A stretch of DNA of 32,854 nt, taken from NCBI GenBank assembly GCA_016201285.1, contig JACQDE010000002.1:1-32854 (forward strand). Direction: 5' to 3'. The notes below the pieces were generated by a model. The model was given only the letters and a program-made list of their open reading frames with translations. It was not told the DNA's origin and did not search any database. The position numbers and the translations under genes were made by a program. Shown here piece by piece: positions 1-9,700 of this stretch. The stretch comes from Acidobacteriota bacterium (GTDB lineage: Bacteria > Acidobacteriota > Terriglobia > Acidiferrales > UBA7541). How positions within the stretch are numbered: position 1 is the first letter of the stretch; the number at the start of each line of letters is the position of its first letter.

Positions 1-2
1 CT

Positions 3-119
3 CGTTGGATCGGGGAGTACAATCACGACCGGCCGCATCGCGGGGTGGCAAACCGCACCCCACGGGAGGCCTTCTTGGCTTTCACAGGTGTACTAAAAAA
101 CGAGGCCCTGACTGTCTAA
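3..119 (+). CDS. IS3-family transposase (OrfB), C-terminal fragment
   Basis: The frame beginning at base 3 is open from the window edge to a TAA at 117-119 and gives 38 residues. They contain WIGEYNHDRPHRG and, shortly after, NRTPREAF. This matches the end of the DDE integrase core of IS3 OrfB proteins, where a Y-N-x-x-RPH motif precedes a TP-x-E-F/A segment. The catalytic DDE residues are upstream of the window. The protein would carry out cut-and-copy transposition of its own element. Only the tail is visible, so completeness of the gene is unknown. Confidence 0.7.
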   Translation, partial: RWIGEYNHDRPHRGVANRTPREAFLAFTGVLKNEALTV

Positions 120-120
120 A

Positions 121-138
121 TTAGAAGGGTGCACTACA
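121..138 (+). repeat. Right terminal inverted repeat of the IS3 element
   Basis: The segment ends GGGTGCACTACA, and its reverse complement starts TGTAGTGCACCC. IS3-family ends begin 5'-TG and end CA-3', as here. It lies 2 bases after the transposase stop codon and immediately before RHS coding sequence. The partner repeat is outside the window. Confidence 0.55.
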
Positions 139-178
139 GAGTTTTTCTTCCGGGACCCAGTATGCGTTTCCGGACTCC

Positions 179-3109
179 GTGCTCAGCGGACCCCCTTCCG
201 GCACGCAGCTTTCAGCAAGCGCTACGTACAACACGTGGACGGGCCAAGTAGCCACCTCGACGGATGCAAACGGCAAAGTAACGGCGTACACCTATGAGGC
301 GACGACGAAACGTTTGACCGATGTGCAGCGGCCCGACGGCGAGCACGTCACGTACGCTTACAGCGACACCGCAAAGACCGTCACCGTCAGCACCCCAGTG
401 CAGGGCACTGACCGTGTCGTGCAAAAGACTTACTTTGACGCCCTCGGTCGTGCATTCAAACAGGAAGTGAAGAATGGCGATCAGTCCCAAACCTACTCGA
501 TTGTCGAAGCCCGATTCGATCCGCTTGGCCGCACCTACAAGCAAAGCAATCCGTACACGGGCACAGCGCAATACTGGACGGAGTCGCGACTCGATGCGTT
601 GGGTCGCGTCAAGACCGTGATTGCTCCGGACAACTCGCAAACCACGTATGCCTACTCGGGTAGCACGGTCACCGCCACCGATCCCACGGGCAAGCAGCGC
701 AAATCCGAATCCGACGCCCTGGGGCGGCTGATTAAGGTCTCTGAGCCGGATGTCAACAACCCCGCGGATCTCTCGCAGCACACCACGTACGCCTACAGCG
801 TTCTCGATGCCCTCGTCACAGTGACCCAGGGCGCGCAGACGCGCACCTACAACTACGATGACCTTGGCCGTTTGCTCAACCAGACCACGCCTGAGGCGGG
901 CACGTGGAGTTACACGTACAACGAGTTCAACCAAGTGGTCACCCGCACGGATGCCCGCGGGGTCGTCACCACCTACACCTACGACACGCTGAATCGAATT
1001 CGCACGGTCAGCTACAATGTTGGCAGCACGGGCGTCCCAGCCACCCCTTCAGTAACATACAATTACGGCACTGGTGAGGTGGCAAATAACATCGGCCGGC
1101 TGTACACCGTCACCGATGGCGTGGGCTCCGAGGGCTATACTTACGACCTGCTGGGCCGCGCCACCCAGCTTCAGAAAGTGATCAACAGCACCACTTACAC
1201 CACCCAGTACGCCTATAATCTAGCCGGGGAGTTGACCGCCATCACGTACCCCTCAGGGCGCGTCGTGCAGCAGAGCTTTGACACAGTCGGGCGCCTGTCT
1301 TCCATTGCAAGCGGCGGCTCGAATTTTGCCGACACAATTGGCTACAACACCGCAGGCCAAGTGACGGGGTTCAACTATGGCAACGGCGTGGCGGCCAGCT
1401 TCGGGTACTCCGCCGACCGGTTGCAGCTCACCTCGCTGAGCTATGTAAAGAACACCACCACGCTGCTCAACCTCGGCTACAACTACGGCGCGGCGGGAAG
1501 CAACAACGGGCAAATCCTGGGCATCACAGACAGCACGGGAACGCAAGAGGCGGGCCGCTCTGTGACCTACACCTACGATGCCCTCTATCGCCTGAAGACA
1601 GCGGTGACCACCGGCTCAACGAGCTATCCGCAATGGGGCCTCTCTTGGACCTATGACCGCTATGGCAACCGCACGTCGCAAAGCATTCTCTCCGGCTGCC
1701 AGTCCCCGCTGGTGTGCCCGACCAATTCGGTCACCATTGACCCCACAACAAACCGGATGACTGACCAAGGTTACGGCTACGACGCCAACGGCAACATGAC
1801 CAACGACGGGCAGAACGCAATGGCCTACGACGGAGGAAACCGTCTCGTTAGCAGCACGACGAACGGCAACACGGTAACGTATTCGCCGGACGGCGCGGGC
1901 CTGCGCGTGAAGAAAGTGAATGGGACAACAAACACCGTTTACGTTTTTTCGGGCAGCAAGGTGATCGCCGAATACGAATACCAGACCGGCTCCACGCCCT
2001 CTGCTGCCAGCCCCACGCGCGAGTACATGTACTCGGGCAGTCAGTTGCTGGCCAAGATCGAAGCCGGCTCCACGCGCTACTACCACCCCGACCTTCTCTC
2101 CAACCGCGCGATCAGCGATGGAACTCCCGGCAGCCCGACCTTCGGGCAGAAAATCAGCGAAAGTGGCCACTACCCCTTCGGCGAGAACTGGTACGAAACG
2201 GGCGGCACGAACAAGTTGAAATTCACGACCTACGAACGCGACGCGGAGTCCGGCAACGACTACGTCATATTCCGGAGCTACGTGAATCGTCTCGGACGGT
2301 TCTCCTCGCCCGACCCGATTGCGGGCTCAATCGCCGATCCCCAGTCTCTCAACCGCTACGCGTATGTCCTGAACGATCCATGCAATCTTTTCGATCCATT
2401 GGGGCTGCAATGCAAAGTAACAGTGGCGACTGATCAAACTAAGCTTAATGACAAACAAAAGACGGCAATGAAAGATGAACTGGAAAAGATTTTCAAGGAT
2501 GCGGGAGTCGATGTAATCGTAGAAACAAGCGACACTCCCGACTACAGCCTTGCTGTAGTGCCTAATGCACCGAGCAATTCGGGCAAGGGGCTACCCGAAG
2601 CAGCTGCAGGCATAACTTTTACAGACGTCGTAACTGGCGAGCTTCTGCCCAGGGGCTCCGTGTTCATAGATCGCCTCGAGCAGAGCGCTGGACATGATCC
2701 AAGTTTCGGCCAAAACAGCCAAAACATCGGGGTGGCACTTGGCCGGGCGGGCGCCCACGAGGTAGGACACTATCTTCTTGGAATGAGGGGACATTCAATC
2801 GATGGAGTTATGCGCAGTAAGTTTGATGGAAAAGAATGGTTTATGCAGCCTCCTCTGATTCATCCAGATACATGGTCATTCACGGATAAGCAGATCGCTG
2901 CTCTGAGAACACGATGCGGACGGGCAAAACAGGCCTTGGGTGGGAGCGGATCTAGTCTTGGCGATACCGCTTCTTGGTGGACAATGCTCTGGTTCAATCT
3001 CGTCGGGAACCAGTCAGCCGCAAGTTTCGGGTCGATCGGGAACGGTACGCGCAGAATTCTAGTCGAGGTCGTTACGCACAGAATTATAGTGCCCAAGAAG
3101 ACGCCGTAG
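179..3109 (+). CDS. RHS/YD-repeat protein with C-terminal zinc-peptidase-like domain, 5'-truncated
   Basis: This is a large RHS protein: tandem YD repeats (TYAYS, LDALGR, TYDTLNR, YDANGN) run through residues 1-700. The core ends with the hallmark segment GRFSSPDP, then NRYAYVLNDP and DPLG near residue 742. RHS cores form a beta-cage around a variable C-terminal effector. Here residues 744-976 are unrelated to the core and contain HEVGHYLLGMRGHS at 860-873, followed by GVMR. This suggests a metallopeptidase with an HExxH zinc site. The GTG at 179 is nominal: the frame stays open upstream to 125 and still reads as RHS protein from 140, up to the IS end at 138. The N-terminal part, including any export signal, has therefore been separated or lost. 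The C-terminal region looks AT-richer than the core, as is common for exchanged tips. An ankyrin-repeat gene follows after 42 bases. Confidence 0.88.
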   Translation: MLSGPPSGTQLSASATYNTWTGQVATSTDANGKVTAYTYEATTKRLTDVQRPDGEHVTYAYSDTAKTVTVSTPVQGTDRVVQKTYFDALGRAFKQEVKNGDQSQTYSIVEARFDPLGRTYKQSNPYTGTAQYWTESRLDALGRVKTVIAPDNSQTTYAYSGSTVTATDPTGKQRKSESDALGRLIKVSEPDVNNPADLSQHTTYAYSVLDALVTVTQGAQTRTYNYDDLGRLLNQTTPEAGTWSYTYNEFNQVVTRTDARGVVTTYTYDTLNRIRTVSYNVGSTGVPATPSVTYNYGTGEVANNIGRLYTVTDGVGSEGYTYDLLGRATQLQKVINSTTYTTQYAYNLAGELTAITYPSGRVVQQSFDTVGRLSSIASGGSNFADTIGYNTAGQVTGFNYGNGVAASFGYSADRLQLTSLSYVKNTTTLLNLGYNYGAAGSNNGQILGITDSTGTQEAGRSVTYTYDALYRLKTAVTTGSTSYPQWGLSWTYDRYGNRTSQSILSGCQSPLVCPTNSVTIDPTTNRMTDQGYGYDANGNMTNDGQNAMAYDGGNRLVSSTTNGNTVTYSPDGAGLRVKKVNGTTNTVYVFSGSKVIAEYEYQTGSTPSAASPTREYMYSGSQLLAKIEAGSTRYYHPDLLSNRAISDGTPGSPTFGQKISESGHYPFGENWYETGGTNKLKFTTYERDAESGNDYVIFRSYVNRLGRFSSPDPIAGSIADPQSLNRYAYVLNDPCNLFDPLGLQCKVTVATDQTKLNDKQKTAMKDELEKIFKDAGVDVIVETSDTPDYSLAVVPNAPSNSGKGLPEAAAGITFTDVVTGELLPRGSVFIDRLEQSAGHDPSFGQNSQNIGVALGRAGAHEVGHYLLGMRGHSIDGVMRSKFDGKEWFMQPPLIHPDTWSFTDKQIAALRTRCGRAKQALGGSGSSLGDTASWWTMLWFNLVGNQSAASFGSIGNGTRRILVEVVTHRIIVPKKTP

Positions 3110-3151
3110 TCTTGGCCTGTCCAGATGAGAACACCAGGGAGAACAGCCGTA

Positions 3152-4171
3152 ATGAAAATAGCCGTCATGGTGACAGTTGCTACCCTTTATATCTTCTCTT
3201 TCGCGCACGCCCAACAGGTTTCGGCCTGCAAATCCGAACCTGCGGTGGAGCGCAGAGTCACACGAGTAGCTTCCAAGTTGGAACAGTCTGATCCTCTTCG
3301 CCAAGCCATTGAACATGGGGAGCGGGGCAGCGGCATTCGCCAGTCGTGGATGCAAAGCATGCGGCGACAAGGAATCAGAGTCGCACGATTTCGTGTGAGG
3401 TTTTCTTGGGAAGGTCGCCTCGTGAGGAATGAAATCGATTCCGAGGAATATTATCGTCATTACTCCTGGAGAAGCGAACCGATTGATCGCCCGACGGAAT
3501 TGCAGCGGATTCGGTCATCGGTGCTTGTTTCGGAATTGCGGGCTTTCATCAGGGCGCGTGCAGAAAAGATGATTCCAGCAGACATGCAAAGGGAGAGATT
3601 CCGGCGCGCTTTTGGCACTTACATTCTATCTGTGATTGACGACGAGTGTTTGCCGTTTTGGAATTACCCTCCCAATATTCAGGATGCAGAAGAAACGGAA
3701 TTGATGCGGGCAGTGGCGGATGAGAATGTCGGATTAGTTCAGAAGCTGCTTGCCGGCGGGGCCGATGTGAACGCCAAGGATCACGAAGGTGTTACTGCGC
3801 TCATGAGTTCGGCCTGGGAAGATCGGTTTGACGTGATGAAAGCTCTTTTGAAGGGCGGCGCCGATGTAAACGCGGCAGACGATTTTGGCACGACGGCATT
3901 GATGCTAGCTTCTCGATTTACGCAATTGCAAGAAGTTCATCTTCTTATTCAATCGGGCGCCCAGATCAACGCGCAGGACAAAGTTGGGAACACGGCCCTT
4001 ATGTACTCCGCTGAGAACGGAGGGAACCCTGAGGTCATTTCGACATTGCTTCAGGCTGGCGCACAAGTGAACGCACGCAACAAGCGAGGCGAGACTTCGC
4101 TCGCCATCGCAAGAAAACTTGGGAAAGCGCGCGCGGTCGAGGTTCTAAAGAAGGCAGGCGGGGTGGAATAA
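3152..4171 (+). CDS. Secreted ankyrin-repeat protein, candidate immunity partner of the RHS tip
   Basis: From the ATG at 3152 the protein has 339 residues and begins with a signal peptide (MKIAVMVTVATLYIFSFAHA, then QQ). An in-frame ATG at 3125 would place nine residues ahead of this signal; AGGGA at 3136-3140 favours 3152. Residues 30-178 are not recognised. Residues 179-339 form four to five ankyrin repeats, seen as recurring ADVNAKD, GVTALM, ADVNAADDFGTTALM, AQINAQD and AQVNARN. Ankyrin repeats bind other proteins. Ankyrin proteins encoded directly after polymorphic toxins are a known class of immunity protein, so protection against the RHS peptidase domain in the periplasm is a reasonable inference. 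It is not proven: ankyrin proteins have many other roles. Confidence 0.8.
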   Translation: MKIAVMVTVATLYIFSFAHAQQVSACKSEPAVERRVTRVASKLEQSDPLRQAIEHGERGSGIRQSWMQSMRRQGIRVARFRVRFSWEGRLVRNEIDSEEYYRHYSWRSEPIDRPTELQRIRSSVLVSELRAFIRARAEKMIPADMQRERFRRAFGTYILSVIDDECLPFWNYPPNIQDAEETELMRAVADENVGLVQKLLAGGADVNAKDHEGVTALMSSAWEDRFDVMKALLKGGADVNAADDFGTTALMLASRFTQLQEVHLLIQSGAQINAQDKVGNTALMYSAENGGNPEVISTLLQAGAQVNARNKRGETSLAIARKLGKARAVEVLKKAGGVE

Positions 4172-4588
4172 TGAGTGGTGCAGCGGTTCAGCAGGAACTA
4201 GCCGAACGTGCTTGCCAAAAACAACAACGCTGAGGCGGGTGCGCCCAGCCAGCGCGAGAGTCCTGGCTGAGAACTGGAACCAGCGCGGCAGGCCAGTTGC
4301 AAACAAATCTCCTGTAGATGCAAACTCTTGCAGTCGCTCCAAGCCTAGAAAAACCCACTTTTTTGTTGACAAGGGAAGGAGGGAGTGACAGCCTACTGCC
4401 GACAGTGAGTGGGGTGTGTTGCCTAATAGTCTCGACTCAGCTCCAGTGGCCTGAGGAGTTGATGTTACCGCGCTTTCCAGTGGGGCCATGCTGTCGCTAG
4501 TGGAGCTGAAGATGAGATTCGGGCTCTAACGATGTACGGCGCCTTGAGAGATCGACCCCTTCCCAAATCCGACAAGCGGGGTGGAATT
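4172..4588. other. Intergenic region, 417 bases, no gene recognised
   Basis: Short open frames on both strands here have neither a recognisable domain nor a good ribosome binding site. A TTGACA hexamer at 4366-4371 could be a -35 box, but no convincing -10 lies 16-18 bases after it. The promoter of the downstream barrel/giant-protein operon probably lies somewhere in this stretch. No hairpin with a T-run was seen after the ankyrin gene. Confidence 0.5.
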
Positions 4589-6766
4589 ATGAAACCGCAA
4601 TCCCTGGCGGTCCGGCTGCTGGTATTCCTCATGTTGCTGACTCCTGTGGGGGCGCAGACCGTTGCGAGTAACGGCGCCAGCCCCGCCACCCCCGCGCCCC
4701 CCAAGAAGAAAAACGCGGCGGTGACGGCCGCCCCGGCGTCGGCGCGTGGAGTGCAGCAGAGGCAGGAGACGCCTCCGCCCGCGGTTTCGGGCCTCGCGCC
4801 GCGTCCGGCGGAGTCCACGGCCGAGCCGGGACAGACCACGCTCGAGATCAAGTACGACGTGCAAGGCGTCAACGTGCAGGGCAATACCGGCCGCTCCTTC
4901 CTCCACGCCTGCACCCGCGCTCAGATCCTGGCTGCGGCCCCCGGCAAGCCACGCATCTGCCACAGCATCAACACCACCACCGAATTCAATTTCCTCAACA
5001 ACGTGCCCGTCTTCGGCAACTTCCGGTTGGAGACTTCGCTGATCGGCCGCTACACCGATAACCCGCGCGTGGACCCCGAGCGCAACAGCCTGCAGCGCGC
5101 CTACCTGCGCCTCACCAGCAGAGACCTGGAAGCCACACTGGGCGACTCGCTGGTGAACTACTCGCGCTTCAGTTTCAGCCAGAACATCAGGGGCTTGCAC
5201 TTCTGGCGTCAGTGGACGGACAACGTCAAGATTATCGGCACGATCGGCTACTTCACCGACCGCTGGGGCTCGCTGTATCGCTCGGCCAGCTACTTTCGAG
5301 ACATCGTTACGGCCACGCCGTTCAATCCGGCGGCGCCCCCGAAGCCATACACGCGCGCCGTGGGCGGCTTGCGGCTCGAGCGCAAGGCCGGGAAGGGCGG
5401 CTGGGCAGCCTTCAATTACAGCCGCGGCAAGGATCTGCAGCAGTCCCTGCCTGATTCCACCATCACCTGCGTTGACACCACCACGCGGTTAGCCACAATC
5501 CGCGCCATCGGCCCCGGCTGTCTGGCCGGCGAGATCGAGAACCTGCAGGGGCGCCGCTCCGCCACGGAGGCGGTCGACAACCATGTGGTTTCGTTCGACA
5601 CCAACCTGGACCTCCAGCCGCTGCGCCTGAAAGTAATCGGGGAATTCGCCTATAGCTGGACGACTGGCGGCACGCCGTCGGCCGGCGCTTCCCCGTCGAC
5701 CTTTGCCTGCGCCACGCAGCCCCCGGTGGTGGGTGCAGCGGTGCTGGACGCGCGCTGCTTCACAGACCATGTCCGCGATCCCGCCTACCGCCTGGAGGTT
5801 TCCCAGCACATCGGCAAGCTGACTTGGCGCACGGACTACTCGCGCTTTCAGCCGAATTTCTCCAGCGCCAATGCCCGGCAGATCCGCGACTTGCAAGACT
5901 TCAACGTCCGCGGCGATTACCAGTTTAGGCGCCAGTTCGGCATGACCGTTTCCTGGCGGCGCTCGAATGACAACCTGAATGGCAAGCGCAACTACACCAG
6001 CATTGTGCGCGCACCGGAAGTCCGCCTGACCTTCCGCGACCTGCCCTTCTACCGGAAGTTCGTCCTCGAAGTGGGCTACCGCGAGCGCAACCTGGACACC
6101 AGCGGCAGCCCGACGGCTGTTCAGAACCGCATCCGCTCCACGCGCATCCCGTTCTTCGGTCTCACGCTTCCGCTGGGCGATTCGTCCTTCACCTACGACT
6201 ACGAGCACCGCCACGACAAGGACGCCGTGGTCGCGCAGAACTCCACCGATTCCGACCGCTTCGCCTTCGGATTCCGCGGCAACTACACCTGGAACAACTG
6301 GGACGTCATCCCGTCGTTCCGCTACGAGCTGGAGCGGCTGGCCAAGAGCACGCCCAACAATGCCGCGCTCGCGCTGACCGATCCTACGCTGATTTTCCCC
6401 GCCGATTTCTTCGGCGCGCACGACACCAGCCGCTCGTTCAACGCGCAGCTCCAGATCGAAGCGCCGCGCTACATCCGCTTCGAGGGCACCTATCGCGAGT
6501 TCAACAGCATCACGCTTTCGCCGCTGCGCGCCAGCATCGCCTTGGACCCGCTGCTGCGCTTTTTCTACCTGAACCAGGGCTTCAAGCGGCCGAGCTGGCG
6601 CGCTTCGCTGACCTACAAGTTCAGGAACGACGAGAACAGGCTGATCACGGCCTTCTACGAACGCGGTAACAATTTCTTCGACACCGGCGACCCGTTCGTC
6701 GCCGACCCGAAGAGTTTCCGGGAAACGATTCTCGGCGGAACGATTCTCTTGCGCTTCCGTCACTAG
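4589..6766 (+). CDS. Putative outer-membrane beta-barrel protein
   Basis: The start at 4589 (725 residues) is chosen because GGGGTGGA lies just upstream and the protein then begins with a signal peptide (MKPQSLAVRLLVFLMLL, cleavage after VGAQ). An Ala/Pro/Lys-rich linker covers roughly residues 25-85. The rest is rich in alternating hydrophobic and aromatic strands separated by polar, Arg/Asp-rich turns (for example FRLETSLIGRY, LRLERKAGKGGWAAFNYSRG, ASLTYKFRNDENRLITAFY). It ends in LLRFRH, consistent with a barrel closing strand. No TonB plug, POTRA or TpsB domain is visible, so the exact class is unknown. The gene ends 31 bases before the giant secreted protein, suggesting one transcript and a possible role in exporting or anchoring it. 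Barrel identity is inferred from composition, not homology. Confidence 0.65.
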   Translation: MKPQSLAVRLLVFLMLLTPVGAQTVASNGASPATPAPPKKKNAAVTAAPASARGVQQRQETPPPAVSGLAPRPAESTAEPGQTTLEIKYDVQGVNVQGNTGRSFLHACTRAQILAAAPGKPRICHSINTTTEFNFLNNVPVFGNFRLETSLIGRYTDNPRVDPERNSLQRAYLRLTSRDLEATLGDSLVNYSRFSFSQNIRGLHFWRQWTDNVKIIGTIGYFTDRWGSLYRSASYFRDIVTATPFNPAAPPKPYTRAVGGLRLERKAGKGGWAAFNYSRGKDLQQSLPDSTITCVDTTTRLATIRAIGPGCLAGEIENLQGRRSATEAVDNHVVSFDTNLDLQPLRLKVIGEFAYSWTTGGTPSAGASPSTFACATQPPVVGAAVLDARCFTDHVRDPAYRLEVSQHIGKLTWRTDYSRFQPNFSSANARQIRDLQDFNVRGDYQFRRQFGMTVSWRRSNDNLNGKRNYTSIVRAPEVRLTFRDLPFYRKFVLEVGYRERNLDTSGSPTAVQNRIRSTRIPFFGLTLPLGDSSFTYDYEHRHDKDAVVAQNSTDSDRFAFGFRGNYTWNNWDVIPSFRYELERLAKSTPNNAALALTDPTLIFPADFFGAHDTSRSFNAQLQIEAPRYIRFEGTYREFNSITLSPLRASIALDPLLRFFYLNQGFKRPSWRASLTYKFRNDENRLITAFYERGNNFFDTGDPFVADPKSFRETILGGTILLRFRH

Positions 6767-6797
6767 TTCTGATTTCCGACTTTCTCGAGGTACTCCG

Positions 6798-9700
6798 ATG
6801 AGCCACCAAACAACGACCTGTGGTGAGCGTAGCCGAACCATTCGCCCTGTGGTGAGCATAGCCGAACCCTGGAGGAAGTGGATGCTCCTGGCGGGGGTGG
6901 TGGCGCTTGCGCTGCCCTTGCCCGCGCTGGCGCAGACTTCGGCGCGCGAGGCCGGCAGCATCTCGGCCATGGTCCCCGTGGACCACGTGCTCCGGCAGAA
7001 GAAGGGCATCGAGGCCGTCAAGGACATGAAGGTCCTGTGGGGCGACAAGGTCGTCACCGAGCGCGGCGGCCGCGTGCGCGTGCGCCTGAACGACGGCTCC
7101 ATCCTGAACGTCGGCTCGCAGTCCTCCCTCGAGATCCTGCAGCACGACACGCAAACCCAGCGCACCCAGTTGCAGCTCGCCTATGGCCGCATGCGCGCCA
7201 GTGTGGTGCGCATCACCCAGCCCGACGGCGGATTCCAGGTGCGCACCACGGCGGCCGTTGCCGGCGTCGTGGGCACCGACATCTTCACCGAAGCGGCGCA
7301 GATCTACACCACCGTGATCGCGCTCGGCGGCGGCTTCGTCACCGTCGGTTCGCCGAATCCCCTCTACGCCGCCTTCGCCAGCACGCTGAACCCTGGCGAG
7401 GCCATCACGCTGATCGCCGACCAGCGTCCCGGCGAAAAGCGCCTGGCAACGAACGAAGAACTGGGCAACGCCTTCCAGGAAACCGAATTGGACGAAGTGG
7501 TCCGCCTCGATCCGCGCGCCACGTTTCCCGGCCACACCTTCCAGGGCCGCATCGCCGGCCAGGGGCTGGCCGCCGCCACCGCCGTTTCCTTCGCGCGGGA
7601 GGGAATCTCGATCGAGATGACCGGTCCGGCAACGCCCACCGGCATCCCCGTGTCCGTTACGGTGGCAGAGGATGTGCCCCACGGCACTTATCCCTTCACC
7701 GTGCAGCGTCCGCAAGGATCTCAGGTCGGCGTGCTCATTGTGACCAGCGAGGAAAACGTTGGAAGGGTCGGCGGGGCCGGGGGCGGCCGCATGAAACCGC
7801 CGGCCGCGCAGACCATCACCGCAACGCGCGGCGCTAAGTTTGCCCTCGACGCATCCGCCACCGAAACGCCCGCGGGTACCTCCATCGCGGCGTTTCTCTG
7901 GAAAATTCTGGACACGGACTTCTCCTCCAACCAGGCAGAGTTCACCGTCAACACGAGTTTGTTGCCGCCCGGCGATTACGTCATTCAACTCGCCGTCGTC
8001 AACGACCGCGGGCAGGCCGCCACGCAGCGCTATAACTTGACGGTCGAGCCCGGAATCCAGCCCGCGGAAATCATCAGCGAGCTGGCCACCGGTTACGAGT
8101 CGCTGCAGCCCAACCAGTTCCTCAGGTACTTCGACGAGGAAAAGTTCCGCAACTATTCCGGGTTCGCGGCCGCCATCGAAGACAGCTTCCGCAACCAGCT
8201 CGAAACCGTCCGCGTCTTCCAGCGCCCGGTGAACTGCACCATCACCGAGGAGGAGGATCAGGCCGCCTGCCAGGCCGACTTCGAGCTTCAGTTCACCAAG
8301 AAGGACCAGCCCACCGAGCCGCTCGATGCCAACGGCAATCCCTTCCCTCCGGGCGTCTCCGCTCCGGCGAACGCGACTCCGGGCAAGCGCCAGCTCACCG
8401 GCACGGAGCGCAGCACCATCCGCTTCGAACGCGCCGACCAGGGCTGGAAGATTGTGGACTACAGCGCCGAAGTAAGTTGCCCCGGCGGCGCCGCAGTTTC
8501 CGGCGTGAACGTCGGCTCGTGCATCCTGGCGCTGGGCTCGTCCTCCACACCCGACTTCCAGATCACCAATGTGCTGCTCCCGGGCGGCGCAGTCGTTCCC
8601 GTCGGCGGTACGCTGACGGGCACGTTCGACCTCTCGCCGCTCGGCGGCTTCAACGGAGCGATTACCCTGACCGGCGTCGCCGACGTGGGCGGCACGCCCG
8701 CCACCCTCACGTTTTCTCCCAATCCCGCTCCCCCGCTCGGGACCGTGACGTTTACCGTCTCCGTTCCCGTCACCGGACCGAATGCCACCACGCCCTTCAC
8801 CTTGACGATTACCGGGGTGGATTCCTCCGGCGCCATCACCCAGAGCGCTTCCATTCCGCTCACGTACCAGGGCCTGCCTCCGTTCGCCCTGTCCCAGTTC
8901 ACCAATCCGAACGCGCCGCTCACCTTGCTGGCCAACTCGAGCGTGGTGATCGGGATCACGGCCATGTCGAGCGTGTCGGGCTTTAACACTCCGATCACAC
9001 TCACCTTTGGTCCGCTGCCCTCCGGTGTCACTGTTTCGCCGGCGACGGCCAACGTCCTTCCAGGCAGCACGCAGCCCTTCACGTTTACGTTCACGCCGGC
9101 GGGCAACGCGTTTGCCAATTTTGGGGTGGCCAACGTCACCGTCACCGGCACGGCCGCCGGCGTCCCCGTGCAGACCAGCACCATCGTGCTGAATCTGGGC
9201 ACCGCCGGCTCGCTGCCCTTCTCGCTGTTCAGCTCGCCCAGCACAAGCACCGTCACGTTGAGCAGTCCCTCTCTGGTGAATACCGGTTTCAACGTGTTTG
9301 TCTCTTCGGCGCAGACCTTCAATCAGCCCATCAACATCAGCATGGGCACGCCACCGCCGGGCGTGACGATTTCGCCGAGCACCTTTGTCTTTACGCCTGG
9401 ATTGAGCGGCAGCAACGTCTTCTACACGGTCACCGTGAACCCGGCCGTCGCCCAGCCCGGCAGCTATCCCGTCCTGGTGAGCGGCGTTTCCGGCGGCGTC
9501 AGCGCCACCACCACCTGGACGCTGAACATCAACGGTGCTTTCAGCCTGAGTGTTGCGCCCAACAATACGCAGCTCACGCCGATGGTGCTGCCGCCCGACG
9601 GCGTCACGCAGACCAACGTTACGGTCACCGTCACCTCCATCAACAACTTCTCCGGTTCGGTGAACGTCTTGTTCTTCAGCCCCTTCAACCCCCCCGGCAT

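Larger units (their letters stand above)
1..138 (+). mobile_element. 3' end of an IS3-family insertion sequence (partial)
   Basis: The first 138 bases hold the last codons of an IS3-type transposase, followed by a terminal sequence. Read on the minus strand from 138 it begins TGTAGTGCACCC, which resembles from memory the 5'-TG terminal repeats of the IS150/IS51 branch of IS3. From base 140 onward the sequence is in frame with RHS protein, so 138/139 is the likely insertion boundary. The left end lies outside the window, so the target duplication cannot be checked here. The family is well supported by the transposase tail; the exact boundary is inferred. Confidence 0.7.

Noticed and set aside
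4318..4500. Possible 60-residue protein between the ankyrin and barrel genes
   Set aside because: It has no ribosome binding site, domain or signal sequence.
5489..7165. Open frame of 558 codons on the minus strand
   Set aside because: It lies opposite the barrel gene and the start of the giant gene. Its Arg/Ala/Val-rich product has no domain and is explained by GC-rich codon bias of the + strand genes.
6645..7988. Open frame of 447 codons on the minus strand
   Set aside because: It is antisense to the FecR region of the giant gene, with a His/Gly/Arg-rich composition and no recognisable domain.
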